Assembly (NCBI RefSeq): GCF_000719955.1
Contig: NZ_JOII01000011.1
Coordinates: 93,313 to 157,312, forward strand
DNA length: 64,000 bases
Source of the DNA: Streptomyces albidoflavus
Lineage (GTDB): Bacteria > Actinomycetota > Actinomycetes > Streptomycetales > Streptomycetaceae
Direction of reading: 5' to 3'
Positions 51,766 to 60,870 of the stretch are shown here, piece after piece. The notes below the pieces were generated by a model. That model saw nothing but the letters and a program-made list of their open reading frames with translations. It was not told the DNA's origin and did no database searches. The number at the start of each line of letters is the position of its first letter. The first letter of the stretch is position 1. A program made the translations under genes and the position numbers.

Positions 51766-51796
51766 TTGCATCAAGGCAGTGCATCCAAAGGATGCA
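51766..51796. promoter_or_regulatory. TGCATC repeats upstream of the CPBP operon
   Basis: TGCATCC (51780-51786) and GGATGCA (51790-51796) form a perfect inverted repeat with a three-base centre; another TTGCATC lies at 51766-51772. They sit 50-80 bases before the operon start and are candidate binding sites of the encoded response regulator. Confidence 0.55.
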
Positions 51797-52034
51797 AACC
51801 CGCTCCGCGCGGAGGAGTGCGACGCGTAGGGCGGCCGCGGGAATCCTCCTCACATCGAGGCTCGGGCCGGTGGTTCCACACCCGTCATGCGGGTGCACGA
51901 ACGTCGGGGCCTCCGGTCCGGGGCACGGATCGGCACAGGAGACGCGTGAGTAGGGTGACTATTTGATCGATCATTTATCGGTCTCTATTCGGAGGGCAAA
52001 AAAGGGTGGAAAAAACGGAAAAATAGGTCAGCGA

Positions 52035-52755
52035 GTGACTGTGGTCACCGGCGGCAGTCGGGGCATCGGCGCGGCGATCTGCCTGCGACTGGCGGCCGAG
52101 GGGCACGATGTGGCCGTGGGGTACCGGTCGGATGCCGAGGCTGCCGAGGGCGTGGCCGAAAGGGTGCGTGCGCTGGGGCGGGCGGCTGTGGCAGTCGCGG
52201 TCGACACCGCCGACGCGGCAGACGTGGACCATATGTTCGATATCGCCGCCGAGCGCCTGGGGCCGGTCACCGGGCTGGTGAACAACGCCGGCGTGAGCGG
52301 GCCGGTGGGGCCGCTGGCCGAAGCCGATCCTGAGGGGATGGGGATGCGGCAGGCCCTGGAAGTCAATGTTCTCGGATACCTGCTGTGTGCCCGCCGGGCC
52401 ATCGGCGAGATGACGGCGGGCGGGGCGATCGTGAACATCTCCTCCGCGGCTGCGACCCTCGGCAGCCCCCGGCACCTACGTTCACTACGCCGCGGCCAAG
52501 GCCGCCGTGGACGCCATGACGGTCGGGCTGTCCAAGGAGGTGACGGCCGACGGCATCCGGGTCAACTGCGTCGCTCCGGGAGCGATCTGGACCGATTTCC
52601 ACGCCGACCCGCAGCGGCCCGCCAAGGTCGCGGCACTTGCCCCTATGGGCCGCGCCGGCCAGCCTGAGGAGATCGCCGGAGCGGTCGCCTGGCTGCTCTC
52701 GGACGACGCCTCCTACGCGACCGGCACGGTAATGCGGATCGCCGGCGGGATGTGA
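52035..52755 (+). pseudogene. Short-chain dehydrogenase/reductase with frameshift
   Basis: Intact SDR content in two frames: first frame VTVVTGGSRGIGAAICLRLA, GLVNNAGVSG, GGAIVNISSAAATLGSP; second frame from about 52,470 (expected TYVHYAAAKAAVDAMTVGLSKEV, with catalytic Tyr-Lys), VNCVAPGAIWTDF, ASYATGTVMRIAGGM. A C5 run at about 52,466-52,470, where C4 is expected, joins them. Product without frameshift would be about 240 residues. The 5' region is A-rich and a start at GTG 52006 with CGGAGG nearby would also need one more base; both may be sequencing errors or decay. Confidence 0.75.
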
Positions 52756-53012
52756 CCACGGACGACTCCGGCGCCTCGGACAAGGCCGGCGGCCCCTCTC
52801 ACCGTGAGTCCGTTCCCATGCAGGGCCGTACCAGCGCTCCCGTGCGACTCTCGAACGCGATGCTGGGCAAGGGTGTCGAGCGGAGAGGCTCACTGCTCGG
52901 GGGAGCTGGTGCGCCCTGACGGTCATAGTCAACCTGCGGTGCGGAGGCATGAACACCCAGCCCGCCGGTCGCGGGCTTCTTGCGCGAGTCCGGCGTCCGG
53001 CACGTGCGCGCG

Positions 53013-53954
53013 TCAGCGTGCTTCGGTGGCCCGGCGGTAGGCGCTGGGCGTGACGCCGCGGGTCCGTTTGAAGGCCACGCTGAACGCGAACGGGTCACTG
53101 TAGCCGACGGTGCGGGCAATGGACGCGACGGTAGCGGAGGGCTGCTCGGCCAGAAGGTCCGCGGCGAGTGTCATGCGCCAGTGGGTGAGATAGGCCAGCG
53201 GCGGTTCACCGAGTAGCTCGGTGAACCGCTTGGCCAGTGTCGAGCGGGACACCCCGGCACGCCGGGCCAGCGCGGCCACCGTCCAGGGCGCGGCCGGTTC
53301 GGCGTGCAGCAGGCGCAGGGCCTTGCCGGCCACCGGGTCCTTCTGCGCGGACCACCAGGCCGGGGGTCGACGACCGGGCTCGTCGAGCCAGGTGCGCAGC
53401 GTGCACACCAGCATCCAGTCCAGGAGCCGGTCGAGCACCACCTGTTGGCCCGGTTCGTCGCGGGAGACCTCGACGGCGAGGTGATCGAGCACCGGGTCGC
53501 CGTCGCCGCCGGCGGGTACGCGCAGCACGACGGGCAAGCTGTCCAGCAGCCGGCGGCCGATCTCGCCGCTTACCGGGTAGGCGCCGATGACCAGGGTCGT
53601 TGTGCCGTGCCCCGCCCCGTCCTCGCCGGGTTCGTGCCAGCCGAGCCGGTGGCGGGTGCCGCCCTGCTCGGGGGTGGCGCACTCCGCGCTGCAGACGAGG
53701 GGTTCGACGGTGGTTGCCGGGTCGTCGACGAAGGTGAAGGTCGCGGGGCCGCGTACCACGACCGTGTCGTGGGGGCCGAGTCGTTCGGGCGGATAGCCGT
53801 CCAGAACGATCCAGCCGGCGCCTGTGAGAACGGTGCACAGCGTCAGTGGGGGCCCGTCCACGAAGTGCAGGGACCAAGGTGGGGACAGCGTCGAACTACC
53901 GAACAGTGAGCCGTGCGCTCTCACGCCTCGAAACAGCTCGCTGCTGATGTCCAC
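53013..53954 (-). CDS. AraC-family regulator with cupin-type N-terminus
   Basis: A 313-residue AraC protein: N-terminal cupin_6 domain (GSSTLSPPWSLHFVDGPPLTLCTVLTGAGWIVLDG, HDTVVVRGPATFTFVDD) and a two-part C-terminal HTH at about 210-310 (WTVAALARRAGVSRSTLAKRFTELLGEPPLAYLTHWRMTLAADLL, SIARTVGYSDPFAFSVAFKRTRGVTPSAYR). GTG 53954 is the most likely start. It is divergent from the NmrA-like reductase gene and, by the standard arrangement, activates or represses it together with the quinone reductase. Confidence 0.9.
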   Translation of the reverse strand: MDISSELFRGVRAHGSLFGSSTLSPPWSLHFVDGPPLTLCTVLTGAGWIVLDGYPPERLGPHDTVVVRGPATFTFVDDPATTVEPLVCSAECATPEQGGTRHRLGWHEPGEDGAGHGTTTLVIGAYPVSGEIGRRLLDSLPVVLRVPAGGDGDPVLDHLAVEVSRDEPGQQVVLDRLLDWMLVCTLRTWLDEPGRRPPAWWSAQKDPVAGKALRLLHAEPAAPWTVAALARRAGVSRSTLAKRFTELLGEPPLAYLTHWRMTLAADLLAEQPSATVASIARTVGYSDPFAFSVAFKRTRGVTPSAYRRATEAR

Positions 53955-54034
53955 CCCACCAGAGTAGACGATTACAAAGGCAAGGCGGCTCTTCACCCAT
54001 GGGAACGTCCGGGCGGCCCGTGTTGAGTGGAGCC

Positions 54035-54877
54035 ATGAACACACACACTTGTCTTGTGGTTGGCGCGACCGGCCGGACGGGGCGCCGTGTCGCAGCCCGG
54101 CTGCGACTTCGCGGCATCCCGGTGCGCGCGGCCTCCCGGTCCAGCCAGGTCCACTTCGACTGGTCCCAGCCGGCTGGCTGGGACGCCGTCCTGCACGGCA
54201 TCTACGCGGCCTACGTGGTGCCCCCGCCGGTGCCGGGCCCGGTGCACGCATTCGCGGCGCGGGCAGCGGCCGCCGGGGTGCGACGGCTGGTGCTCCTCTC
54301 CGGCCGCGGTGCGGACGGCTGGGGCGGCTCCATGTTCGGGCGCAACATGGTCTCCGCCGAGGAGGCCGTCCGCGGTGCGCCTCTGGAGTGGACCGTGCTG
54401 CGAGCGTCCAACTTCGCCCAGAACTTCGGCGAGGACGTATTCCACGCACCGCTGCTCGCCGGCGAACTGGCGCTGCCGGCCGGGGACGTTCCCGAGCCCT
54501 TCGTCGACGTGGAGGACATTGCGGACGCTGCAGTCGCGGCACTGACCGAGCGTGACCGGCACGTGCGGCAGGTCTACGAGCTGAGCGGGCCCCGCCCCGT
54601 CAGGTTCGCCGAGGCCGTCGAGCTGATCGCGCGGGCATCCGGACGGACGCTCACCTACCGGCAGATCACCTGTGACGCGTACGTGGCGGAGCTCGTCGGG
54701 CAAGGCGTAAGCCGGCACGAGGCCGACGAGGTCGCCGAAATGTTCGCGTTGATGGCGGGCGGCTCGGTCTCCGAGACGACCGGCGACCTCACCACCGTGC
54801 TGGAACGCGCGCCGCGAACCCTCGAGGAGTACGTCGTCCGCGCGGCCGCTGCCGGCGTCTGGAATGCCCCGCAGTGA
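54035..54877 (+). CDS. NmrA/NAD(P)-binding SDR-like reductase
   Basis: A 280-residue atypical SDR: Rossmann motif VVGATGRTGRRVAARLRLRG near 7-26, VRRLVLLSGRGADG, LEWTVLRASNFAQNF, DVEDIADAAVAALTE. Such proteins act as NADPH-dependent reductases or redox sensors. ATG 54035 is preferred over 53999. Next to the AraC gene (divergent) and a flavodoxin-like quinone reductase (98 bases downstream), suggesting a shared redox role. Confidence 0.87.
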   Translation: MNTHTCLVVGATGRTGRRVAARLRLRGIPVRAASRSSQVHFDWSQPAGWDAVLHGIYAAYVVPPPVPGPVHAFAARAAAAGVRRLVLLSGRGADGWGGSMFGRNMVSAEEAVRGAPLEWTVLRASNFAQNFGEDVFHAPLLAGELALPAGDVPEPFVDVEDIADAAVAALTERDRHVRQVYELSGPRPVRFAEAVELIARASGRTLTYRQITCDAYVAELVGQGVSRHEADEVAEMFALMAGGSVSETTGDLTTVLERAPRTLEEYVVRAAAAGVWNAPQ

Positions 54878-54975
54878 GGCGCCGACCACACCCCGGCCGC
54901 TCACGGACCGCATCCCCGCACACCCACACCCGCGAAGACCTCCGAAACCCGGCCCACACCTAAGGACGTACCGCC

Positions 54976-55587
54976 ATGAGCACAGACGAGACCTCTCGCA
55001 CCCTTCTTGTCACCGCGCACCCCGACCCCGGCTCCCTCACCCACTACATCGCGGAACGTCTCAGCACAGCCCTGCGCCCCGGCGCCGTCGAGGCCGCAGA
55101 CCTGCACCAGGAGGGCTTCGACCCCCGGTTCACCTCGGCGGACCGTCGCGCCTACCAGGAGGGCGGCGGCCACCCACCCGACGTGGTTCGCGAGCAGCAG
55201 CGCCTGGATTGGGCGACCGACCTCGTTCTCGTTTTCCCTGTGTACTGGTGGTCCGTACCAGCCCTCCTGAAAGGGTGGATCGACCGGGTCTTCGTCAACG
55301 GCTGGGCCTTCGAGTACGCCGCCACAGGAGGAGTACTGCCCAAGCTCCAGCGACTCACGACGCACCTGCTACCGATAGCAGGCGCCGACGCCGGCGCATA
55401 CGAGCGGCACGGCTACGAGATGGCGCTGCGCACACAACTCACGCACGGTCTCATCGACTACGTCGGCAGCCAGCGCGGAGCCACCGCCTTCGTCCACGAC
55501 TCCGAACAGCCCTCCACCGGGGCCGCCGTAGACCACGCGGTCCGCACGCTGGCCAGCGCCGTCGGAGCCCCTGTTTCCCGTTCCTGA
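54976..55587 (+). CDS. Flavodoxin-fold NAD(P)H quinone oxidoreductase
   Basis: A 203-residue FMN/FAD reductase of the MdaB/KefF kind: LLVTAHPDPGSLTHYIAERLS, ADLVLVFPVYWWSVPALLKGWIDRVFVNGWAFEY, HGYEMALRTQL. It reduces quinones with two electrons, protecting against redox cycling. ATG 54976 has AAGGACG upstream. Convergent with the S9 peptidase gene. Confidence 0.9.
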   Translation: MSTDETSRTLLVTAHPDPGSLTHYIAERLSTALRPGAVEAADLHQEGFDPRFTSADRRAYQEGGGHPPDVVREQQRLDWATDLVLVFPVYWWSVPALLKGWIDRVFVNGWAFEYAATGGVLPKLQRLTTHLLPIAGADAGAYERHGYEMALRTQLTHGLIDYVGSQRGATAFVHDSEQPSTGAAVDHAVRTLASAVGAPVSRS

Positions 55588-55618
55588 CCCGGGGCCCGGT
55601 GGAAGTGGGCCGCAGTGG

Positions 55619-57508
55619 CTATCCGTCCCTGCCGGGTCCGAGGTGTTCGCCCAGGAACCGCTCCACCGCGCGGTAGACGGCGGTCAAGTTCTCCGGGTTC
55701 TCGATGGAGTGCCCCTCGTCCCCCATGAGGATGTACTCGACGAGGGCTCCACGCGCCCGGAGGGCATGGACCATGTTGTCGGATTCCGCCTGCGCCACTC
55801 TCGCGTCGTTGGCGCCCTGGGCGATGAGCAGCGGTGTGCGGATCTGGTCCACCCGGCTGATCGGTGAGCGGGTCAGCATGTCGGCTTCCTGGTGCGGATC
55901 CGCAGGGTCGCCGACCCAGCGGAACCAGTTGGCGGCAAGGGCCGGCCGGACGAACTCCGGCTGATTGCGCAGGAAGTTCGCAAGGTCGGAGACCCCGAAG
56001 ATGTCCACGGCGGCGGCGAAGACGTCGGGGGTGAAAGCGGCGCCCACCAGCGCTGCGTAGCCTCCGTAGGAGCCGCCGAGGATGGCCACCCGGTCCGGGT
56101 CCGCGTATCCCTGGGCAACGGCCCAGTCGACCCCGTCGATCAGGTCATCGTGCATCTTGCCGGCCAGCTCCCCGATACCGGCCTTCATGAACGATTTGCC
56201 GTACCCCGTGGAGCTGCGGAAGTTCACCTGCAGGACCGCGTAGCCCCGATTGGCCAACAGCTGGACCAGAGGGTTGAAACCCCAGCTGTCCCGGTCCCAG
56301 GGGCCGCCGTGCACGAGCAGAGCCAGCGGCAGTCGGTGCGGCTCCACCCCGAGCGGCAGCGTCAGGTGCGAGGGAAGCGCAAGACCGTCCCGAGAGGTGA
56401 TCGTCACCGGTGTCATAGACGCCAGTTGCTCGGGATCCAGGTGACCACGGGGACGGAACAGGAGCCGGCTCTCGCCTGAGGAATGGTCGTAGTAGTACGC
56501 GGCCCCAGGATCGCGGTCGTGGGTGAAGCTGACGACCCACCGCTGCCCGGTCTCGTCTGACGAGATGTCGGCCAGGTCGCCGGCGGACAGTTTCTCCAGG
56601 TTTTCCAAGACCTCGGCGAAGTGCGGGTCCAGCGCCTTGATCACCTGTCGTTCCCCGAGATATCGAACCCCGATGAGTTCACCGGTACGCCGACTGAAGA
56701 TCAGAGGGGAGGGCAGCGAGGGAAACACGCGGGCCCGAGTGTCCAGGTCGTAGCGCGGGTGAGAGTCAACCACAGTCTCTTCACCAGTCACCGTGTCCAG
56801 CCGGACCACACGAAGCCTGTCCGAGTCCTGGTACGAGCCATGGAGCACACCACTTCCGTCAGGAGTGACCTCCAACGGATAGACGCCCAGCGGATAGTCC
56901 CCACCCTCGAACCACGCCAGGTGGCACGAGGTCTGCGTGGACTCGTCCCACCGTGAGAGCCGTAGGTCGCCTCGTTCGCTGACCTCGCTGGTGAGGGGGC
57001 CCGCACTGCCGCCGTAGAAGAGAGTGACGGCCGCGCCCGCGGTGTTCTCCGCGAGCATCCGCAGGTCACCGGTGGCGATATCCAACTCGAAGAGGTCGAA
57101 CACAGCGGGATTCCGGCTGTTGGAGGAGAACACCGCCTTCCCCGGCCGAGAGGTAGGAAGCTTCAGATCTGTGATGCGCGCACCGGGAAACGGCGTCAGG
57201 TCGACAGCCGCTGCGTCCGGGACGTCGAGATCGACTCGGTACAGGTGACTGTTCTCGTCGCCGCCCTGATCCCGGGTATAGAGCAGCCACCGCGGATCAT
57301 CCGTCCAGTGATAGCTCAGCAGGTTGCGGTCCTCAGAGGTGACCCGCCGCGCCTCCTCCGGCGCTTCGACACTCCCGACCCACAGGTTCAGACGGTTCTC
57401 CCAAGGAGCCAGATAAGCAATCTTTGTGCCATCCGGCGAGATAGAGGCCCTCGAACGCCTTGGAGGCGCGAAGAACTCCTCAACGCTGATGATCGTCGGC
57501 AATGCCAT
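55619..57508 (-). CDS. S9-family prolyl-oligopeptidase-like peptidase
   Basis: A 629-residue protein: an N-terminal seven-bladed propeller (about 20-365, blades with SPDGTKIAYL, WTDDPRWLLYTRD) and a C-terminal alpha/beta hydrolase with LLVHGGPWDRDSWGFN, nucleophile GGSYGGYAAL (Ser near 485), Asp in GANDARV and His in EGHSIEN. It releases short peptides or acylated residues from oligopeptides. ATG 57508 follows GGAAGGA at six bases. A GTG at 57622 would add a signal-like basic-hydrophobic leader, but it lies within the palindromic operator. It is the first of the genes preceded by the GTCACTTAGTGAC dyad. Confidence 0.9.
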   Translation of the reverse strand: MALPTIISVEEFFAPPRRSRASISPDGTKIAYLAPWENRLNLWVGSVEAPEEARRVTSEDRNLLSYHWTDDPRWLLYTRDQGGDENSHLYRVDLDVPDAAAVDLTPFPGARITDLKLPTSRPGKAVFSSNSRNPAVFDLFELDIATGDLRMLAENTAGAAVTLFYGGSAGPLTSEVSERGDLRLSRWDESTQTSCHLAWFEGGDYPLGVYPLEVTPDGSGVLHGSYQDSDRLRVVRLDTVTGEETVVDSHPRYDLDTRARVFPSLPSPLIFSRRTGELIGVRYLGERQVIKALDPHFAEVLENLEKLSAGDLADISSDETGQRWVVSFTHDRDPGAAYYYDHSSGESRLLFRPRGHLDPEQLASMTPVTITSRDGLALPSHLTLPLGVEPHRLPLALLVHGGPWDRDSWGFNPLVQLLANRGYAVLQVNFRSSTGYGKSFMKAGIGELAGKMHDDLIDGVDWAVAQGYADPDRVAILGGSYGGYAALVGAAFTPDVFAAAVDIFGVSDLANFLRNQPEFVRPALAANWFRWVGDPADPHQEADMLTRSPISRVDQIRTPLLIAQGANDARVAQAESDNMVHALRARGALVEYILMGDEGHSIENPENLTAVYRAVERFLGEHLGPGRDG

Positions 57509-57615
57509 ATCAGTCCTTCCCGTTGTTACGCCGGACAGCAACGGCAGAACCCCGGCGGTGGCAAGGAACCTGAGCGGGTACGCAACCTTGAGTCGCCGCC
57601 TTCCCGCAGCCACAG

Positions 57616-57648
57616 CTGTCACTTAGTGACAGTGTCACTAAGTGACAG
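57616..57648. promoter_or_regulatory. Operator A: 33-bp inverted repeat before the S9 peptidase
   Basis: Perfect 16-base arms CTGTCACTTAGTGACA (57616-57631) and TGTCACTAAGTGACAG (57633-57648) around one G. Each arm is itself a 13-base palindrome (GTCACT-T-AGTGAC). The same word occurs at 59282, 61676 and 61928; see the TetR gene at 60871. Confidence 0.85.
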
Positions 57649-57714
57649 GTTGTGTCAACTGTCGCTGCGGACAGTCGGCCAGATACCGGGAGACGGTGAG
57701 CCTGCACGGCATGG

Positions 57715-57801
57715 ATGCCGTATCGACTCTCCGGCGGGCCGGTCGGGCCGGAGGTTCAGGTCGTCCCGGGCCAGGATCCGGTGGACGGTGGCAGCCGGCA
57801 C
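57715..57801 (-). pseudogene. IS481-type transposase fragment
   Basis: 29 codons read VPAATVHRILARDDLNLRPD and RPAGESIRH, matching the N-terminal helix-turn-helix to linker region of IS481-family transposases (xPASTVHRxLxRHGL...DRPTGxxIR). Nothing before or after continues the match. Confidence 0.4.
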
Positions 57802-57959
57802 CCAGAGATCGGGCCGAGTTCGCCCGGGTGCCACACGGGCGGCGACAGGTCATCTCCGAGGGCCGACCAGCGCATGGGCGGTGATGCATGCCGACGGCCA
57901 TCAATACAGCGGGGCAACTGGCGGGCGCAGCGTCGGGCGGGGCCAGGGGCCAGCCGGCG

Positions 57960-58117
57960 AGCCCGTCCGGGTCGGACGGGGCAAAGAGGGCGACGGCCGA
58001 CCATGCGACGACCGGCAGCCAAGCATGCTGTGCGCCGAACAGGGCCGCACCCAGGGCCGCGAATCCGGTCAGCCCGGCCGCATTCCAGGCCAAGAAGCCG
58101 ACTGTCGCAGCCTTCAC
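57960..58117 (-). pseudogene. Membrane-protein fragment
   Basis: About 50 codons with two hydrophobic helices (VGFLAWNAAGLTGFAALGAALFG and HAWLPVVAWSAVALFAP) in a frame without a supportable start. It looks like part of a lost membrane protein; family not recognised. Confidence 0.35.
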
Positions 58118-58560
58118 ACACCCCAGGCGCGAGCAGTTCCTGGCAAGGTTCCCACTCCCGCATGACCTCCGTCTCATCGCCACCGAGGGCCCCTGCCATC
58201 GGTCCGGCCAGCGCACCCACCCGGGCAATCGGGCCGCCGCTGATTTCCTCATGGTCGACCTCCTGTAAGGCGCCGAGGCGGCCGCGGGTGCACCCGCACC
58301 CTGATGCCGCCGGCAGGCGGGTCAAGGCGGCCGGTAAACACTCGACCAATTCGCCTTCCCCCCTGACCGCAGCCCCTCAGCCAGGCCGTGCGGGCGCATG
58401 CAGTGCGTGGCCGCACATGATCGCAGCGACGGCATGAAGCACCGGCCCATAGAAAGCGCGTCCGCCGAATCGGACGTCGCCGTGACCGATGCGAGTACAC
58501 ACGCCTCCGGACGGGCTGCGCGCAGCCCGTCCGGAGCGGATGGAGATCGGAAGTGCCGAG

Positions 58561-59232
58561 TCAGGTGCGCTTGGCAGGCAGCAGTCCCGCCACCTTCAGC
58601 CGCTTGTCGGAAGCCCGGGCGGCCCAGGCGACGACCAGGACTCCGAGGGCGAGGAGCGGGTAGCCCATGGCGATCTTGGCGAAACCCAGCGAGCCGACCT
58701 CGTCGGCCTGGTAGAGGTACTGCTGAACGGCGAATCGAGCACCGAAGATGACAGCCAGCACCAGGGTGGCGATGTCGTAATAGAGCCGCGAACGCCCGTC
58801 CGCACGCCAGACAACACCCTTACCGGTCGTCGCGTTCCAGATCAGTCCCGCCAGAGGCCAGCGCACCACCACAGAGACAACAAAGGCGACGGCGCCGGCC
58901 AGGCTCGCCCAGATGCCGATGAGGAAGAAGTCCTTGGCGGACCCCGTATACCAGGAGACGCCGGCTGCGACGGCTACGCCGAACACGCCGCCCAGCGCCG
59001 GCTGGATCGACTCCCTGCGCACCAGCCGCTGCGCCGCGATGCCGCCGGCGACCAGGAGAGCGGCCAGGATGCCGACCTTGAGTCCGCCGACGCCGTTGGC
59101 GACGACGAACACCAAAGCGGGCAGCGCCGAGTAGACGACACCTTTGACTCCGCCCGCCTGTTCGAGCACCGTCTCTTTCCCCCGACCTGCCTCCCGCGCG
59201 ACAGCCGCCTCCCGGGAACTCGTGTCCTGCAT
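58561..59232 (-). CDS. DUF3159 membrane protein
   Basis: A 223-residue membrane protein with about six helices in the DUF3159 pattern: an N-terminal amphipathic VLEQAGGVKGVVYSALPALVFVVANGVGG, a central basic RRESIQPALGG, WYTGSAKDFFLIGIWASLAGAVAF, and FGARFAVQQYLYQADEVGSLGFAKIAMGYP. Function unknown. ATG 59232. The palindrome GTCACTAAGTGAC lies 50 bases upstream, so it probably belongs to the same regulon as the two hydrolases. Confidence 0.83.
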   Translation of the reverse strand: MQDTSSREAAVAREAGRGKETVLEQAGGVKGVVYSALPALVFVVANGVGGLKVGILAALLVAGGIAAQRLVRRESIQPALGGVFGVAVAAGVSWYTGSAKDFFLIGIWASLAGAVAFVVSVVVRWPLAGLIWNATTGKGVVWRADGRSRLYYDIATLVLAVIFGARFAVQQYLYQADEVGSLGFAKIAMGYPLLALGVLVVAWAARASDKRLKVAGLLPAKRT

Positions 59233-59281
59233 AGCGATCCACACCTCTGGGTCAATTTAAGCGTCAGCAGCTTGCGTTGAC

Positions 59282-59294
59282 GTCACTAAGTGAC
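59282..59294. promoter_or_regulatory. Operator B: single 13-bp palindrome before the DUF3159 gene
   Basis: GTCACT-A-AGTGAC, identical to one half of operators A and D. The second half is not recognisable here, so binding may be weaker. Confidence 0.75.
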
Positions 59295-60122
59295 ACATTG
59301 CCATTAAACGCCAGTCGTCGCCACCCTGCCTGATGTAACCCACGCCACAACCCCGCGAGATCTCGCACAGTGAGTCGCTCGTCATCAGGGCTGGCCGCCG
59401 GGTGCGCACGGCTGCTCGCCGTCGCCCGCCAGGAGAGGGCGCGAGGCCTCGATGGCAGTGCTCGCGCGGTTCGGTGGGAGCCTAGGCCCGAGGGGTCGTG
59501 CGCGCGCTACGGACGGCGATGAGGGGCAGCGACCAGGGGAGACAGACAGCGCAAGCTGGCGCGCGCCGTCGGCAACCCACCTACGACGTCGCCTGCTGAT
59601 GTCCGGCTGAACGGAGAACCCAGGCCGAGTGACTGCGACGAAGGGTCCGCACGCCGCAGCCGACGACGACCCGCGCTTGCTATGGATCGAGCCGCCCGCG
59701 TGGCGCTCGTTCATCGGACCGGCCCCTCGAGGTCGCCGCCACGGTTCCGGACGGAGGAGCTACTCAGCGGACTCGATCACGTCGTGGTCCTGCCTGCCCG
59801 GCTCGCAGCACGGGCGCTGCGCACTGCACTAATCTGCCATGCTCTTGAACGGATGAGCTTCGTCGAGCAACCGACCGTCGCAGGCCCTTTCATCCAGTCG
59901 GCGAACGAGCCGGCGCGTTCGGCGTCACAGGTACTGCCCTTGCCGAGCATCGTTGTTCCGCACTCCGGCGTTCGGTTAGTCGAGCGTCCGGTTCCATGGA
60001 GTCAAGCCAGTGACGCTGGTCGAGCGGTCGTGTCAGGCAACGACGGCCAAGAGCCCCGGCCGTCGTTGCCTGATCCGTGCCCCGCTGCCCACACCCTGAC
60101 GCTCCTGAGGAATATTGCACGT
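59295..60122. other. 828-base interval without a supportable gene
   Basis: Open frames exist on both strands, but none shows a ribosome site or family motif. A plus-strand stretch near 59,629-59,740 (PHAAADDDPRLLWIEPPAW) looks faintly protein-like but cannot be assigned. Confidence 0.5.
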
Positions 60123-60560
60123 ATGACTACTGTGTTCTCTCGCATCATCACTGGGGAGTTGCCCGGACTCTTCGTCTGGCAAGATCCGGAAATCGTCGCT
60201 TTCCTCTCCATAGCTCCGTTGCGGCCTGGCCACACCCTTGTGGTGCCACGACGTGAGGTCGATCGGTGGACGGACATCGACGGGCCCCTCCTGACGCGTT
60301 GCTTCGAGGTGGCCCAAGCCGTGGGGCAGGGGGTGCAGCGGGCCTGGAACGCTCCGCGCGCCGGGCTCGTCGTTGCGGGCTTCGAGGTACCGCATCTGCA
60401 TATACACGTCGCGCCGGTCTGGGACATGACCGACTTCGATTTCAGCAAGGCCAAGCAGGAGGAAAACCCGTCGGCGCTGACCGGAGCAGCGGTAAAGCTG
60501 CGTGCCGCCCTGCTGGAACTGGGTTATGAACAGGCTCGGGGCTGCACCTCCGGAGCATGA
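60123..60560 (+). CDS. HIT-family nucleotide hydrolase
   Basis: A 145-residue histidine-triad protein: FSRIITGELPGLFVWQDPEIVAFLSIAPLRPGHTLVVPRREVDRW and the catalytic triad HLHIHVAPVW near 90-99. HIT enzymes hydrolyse nucleotide phosphoramidates or dinucleotides such as Ap4A. ATG 60123; TGAGGA lies 13 bases before, a long spacing. It stands alone in the island. C-terminal HIT residues beyond the triad are somewhat divergent. Confidence 0.9.
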   Translation: MTTVFSRIITGELPGLFVWQDPEIVAFLSIAPLRPGHTLVVPRREVDRWTDIDGPLLTRCFEVAQAVGQGVQRAWNAPRAGLVVAGFEVPHLHIHVAPVWDMTDFDFSKAKQEENPSALTGAAVKLRAALLELGYEQARGCTSGA

Positions 60561-60870
60561 ACGATCACGCAGCCTGTCGGTATCCGTTCGAGGCTGACGT
60601 GGCATCACCAAGAGGCCGGGCCGCGTCCGCTCGCCACCCAGGAGCACACGGCTCATGCCCCCCGTTCGCCCTCAGCCCTCCACACCTGTGGGTGGGCAGT
60701 TGCAAGGATCGGCCAGCCAGGAGGGGCGGGGTGCGTCGGAGGCTGCTGACGTGGGTCCGGTACACCTCGCCCCCCCTCGAGATCGACGGACCACACGGAC
60801 GACTCCTTGCCCAACTCCCCTCCCTCCGGCCCGGCGCCCTCGGCGAGGGGGGCTCGACGCCGTCCACGCT
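60561..60870. other. 310-base interval, nothing recognised
   Basis: Separates the convergent HIT and TetR genes. No gene, repeat or clear terminator seen. Confidence 0.5.

Larger units (their letters stand above)
57649..58560. other. 912-base interval with only gene fragments
   Basis: No intact gene. Two minus-strand remnants are listed separately (IS481-like at 57715-57801 and a membrane-protein piece near 57960-58117). A GC-rich dyad (GGACGGGCTGCGC / GCGCAGCCCGTCC) at about 58,511-58,536 may end the next gene's transcript. Confidence 0.6.

Noticed and set aside
57508..57622. Signal peptide on the S9 peptidase from GTG 57622
   Set aside because: The longer start falls inside the palindromic operator, while ATG 57508 has a well-spaced GGAAGGA site; kept only as an alternative.
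59682..60122. N-terminal extension of the HIT protein
   Set aside because: The upstream frame has no family similarity, and the HIT domain starts right after ATG 60123.
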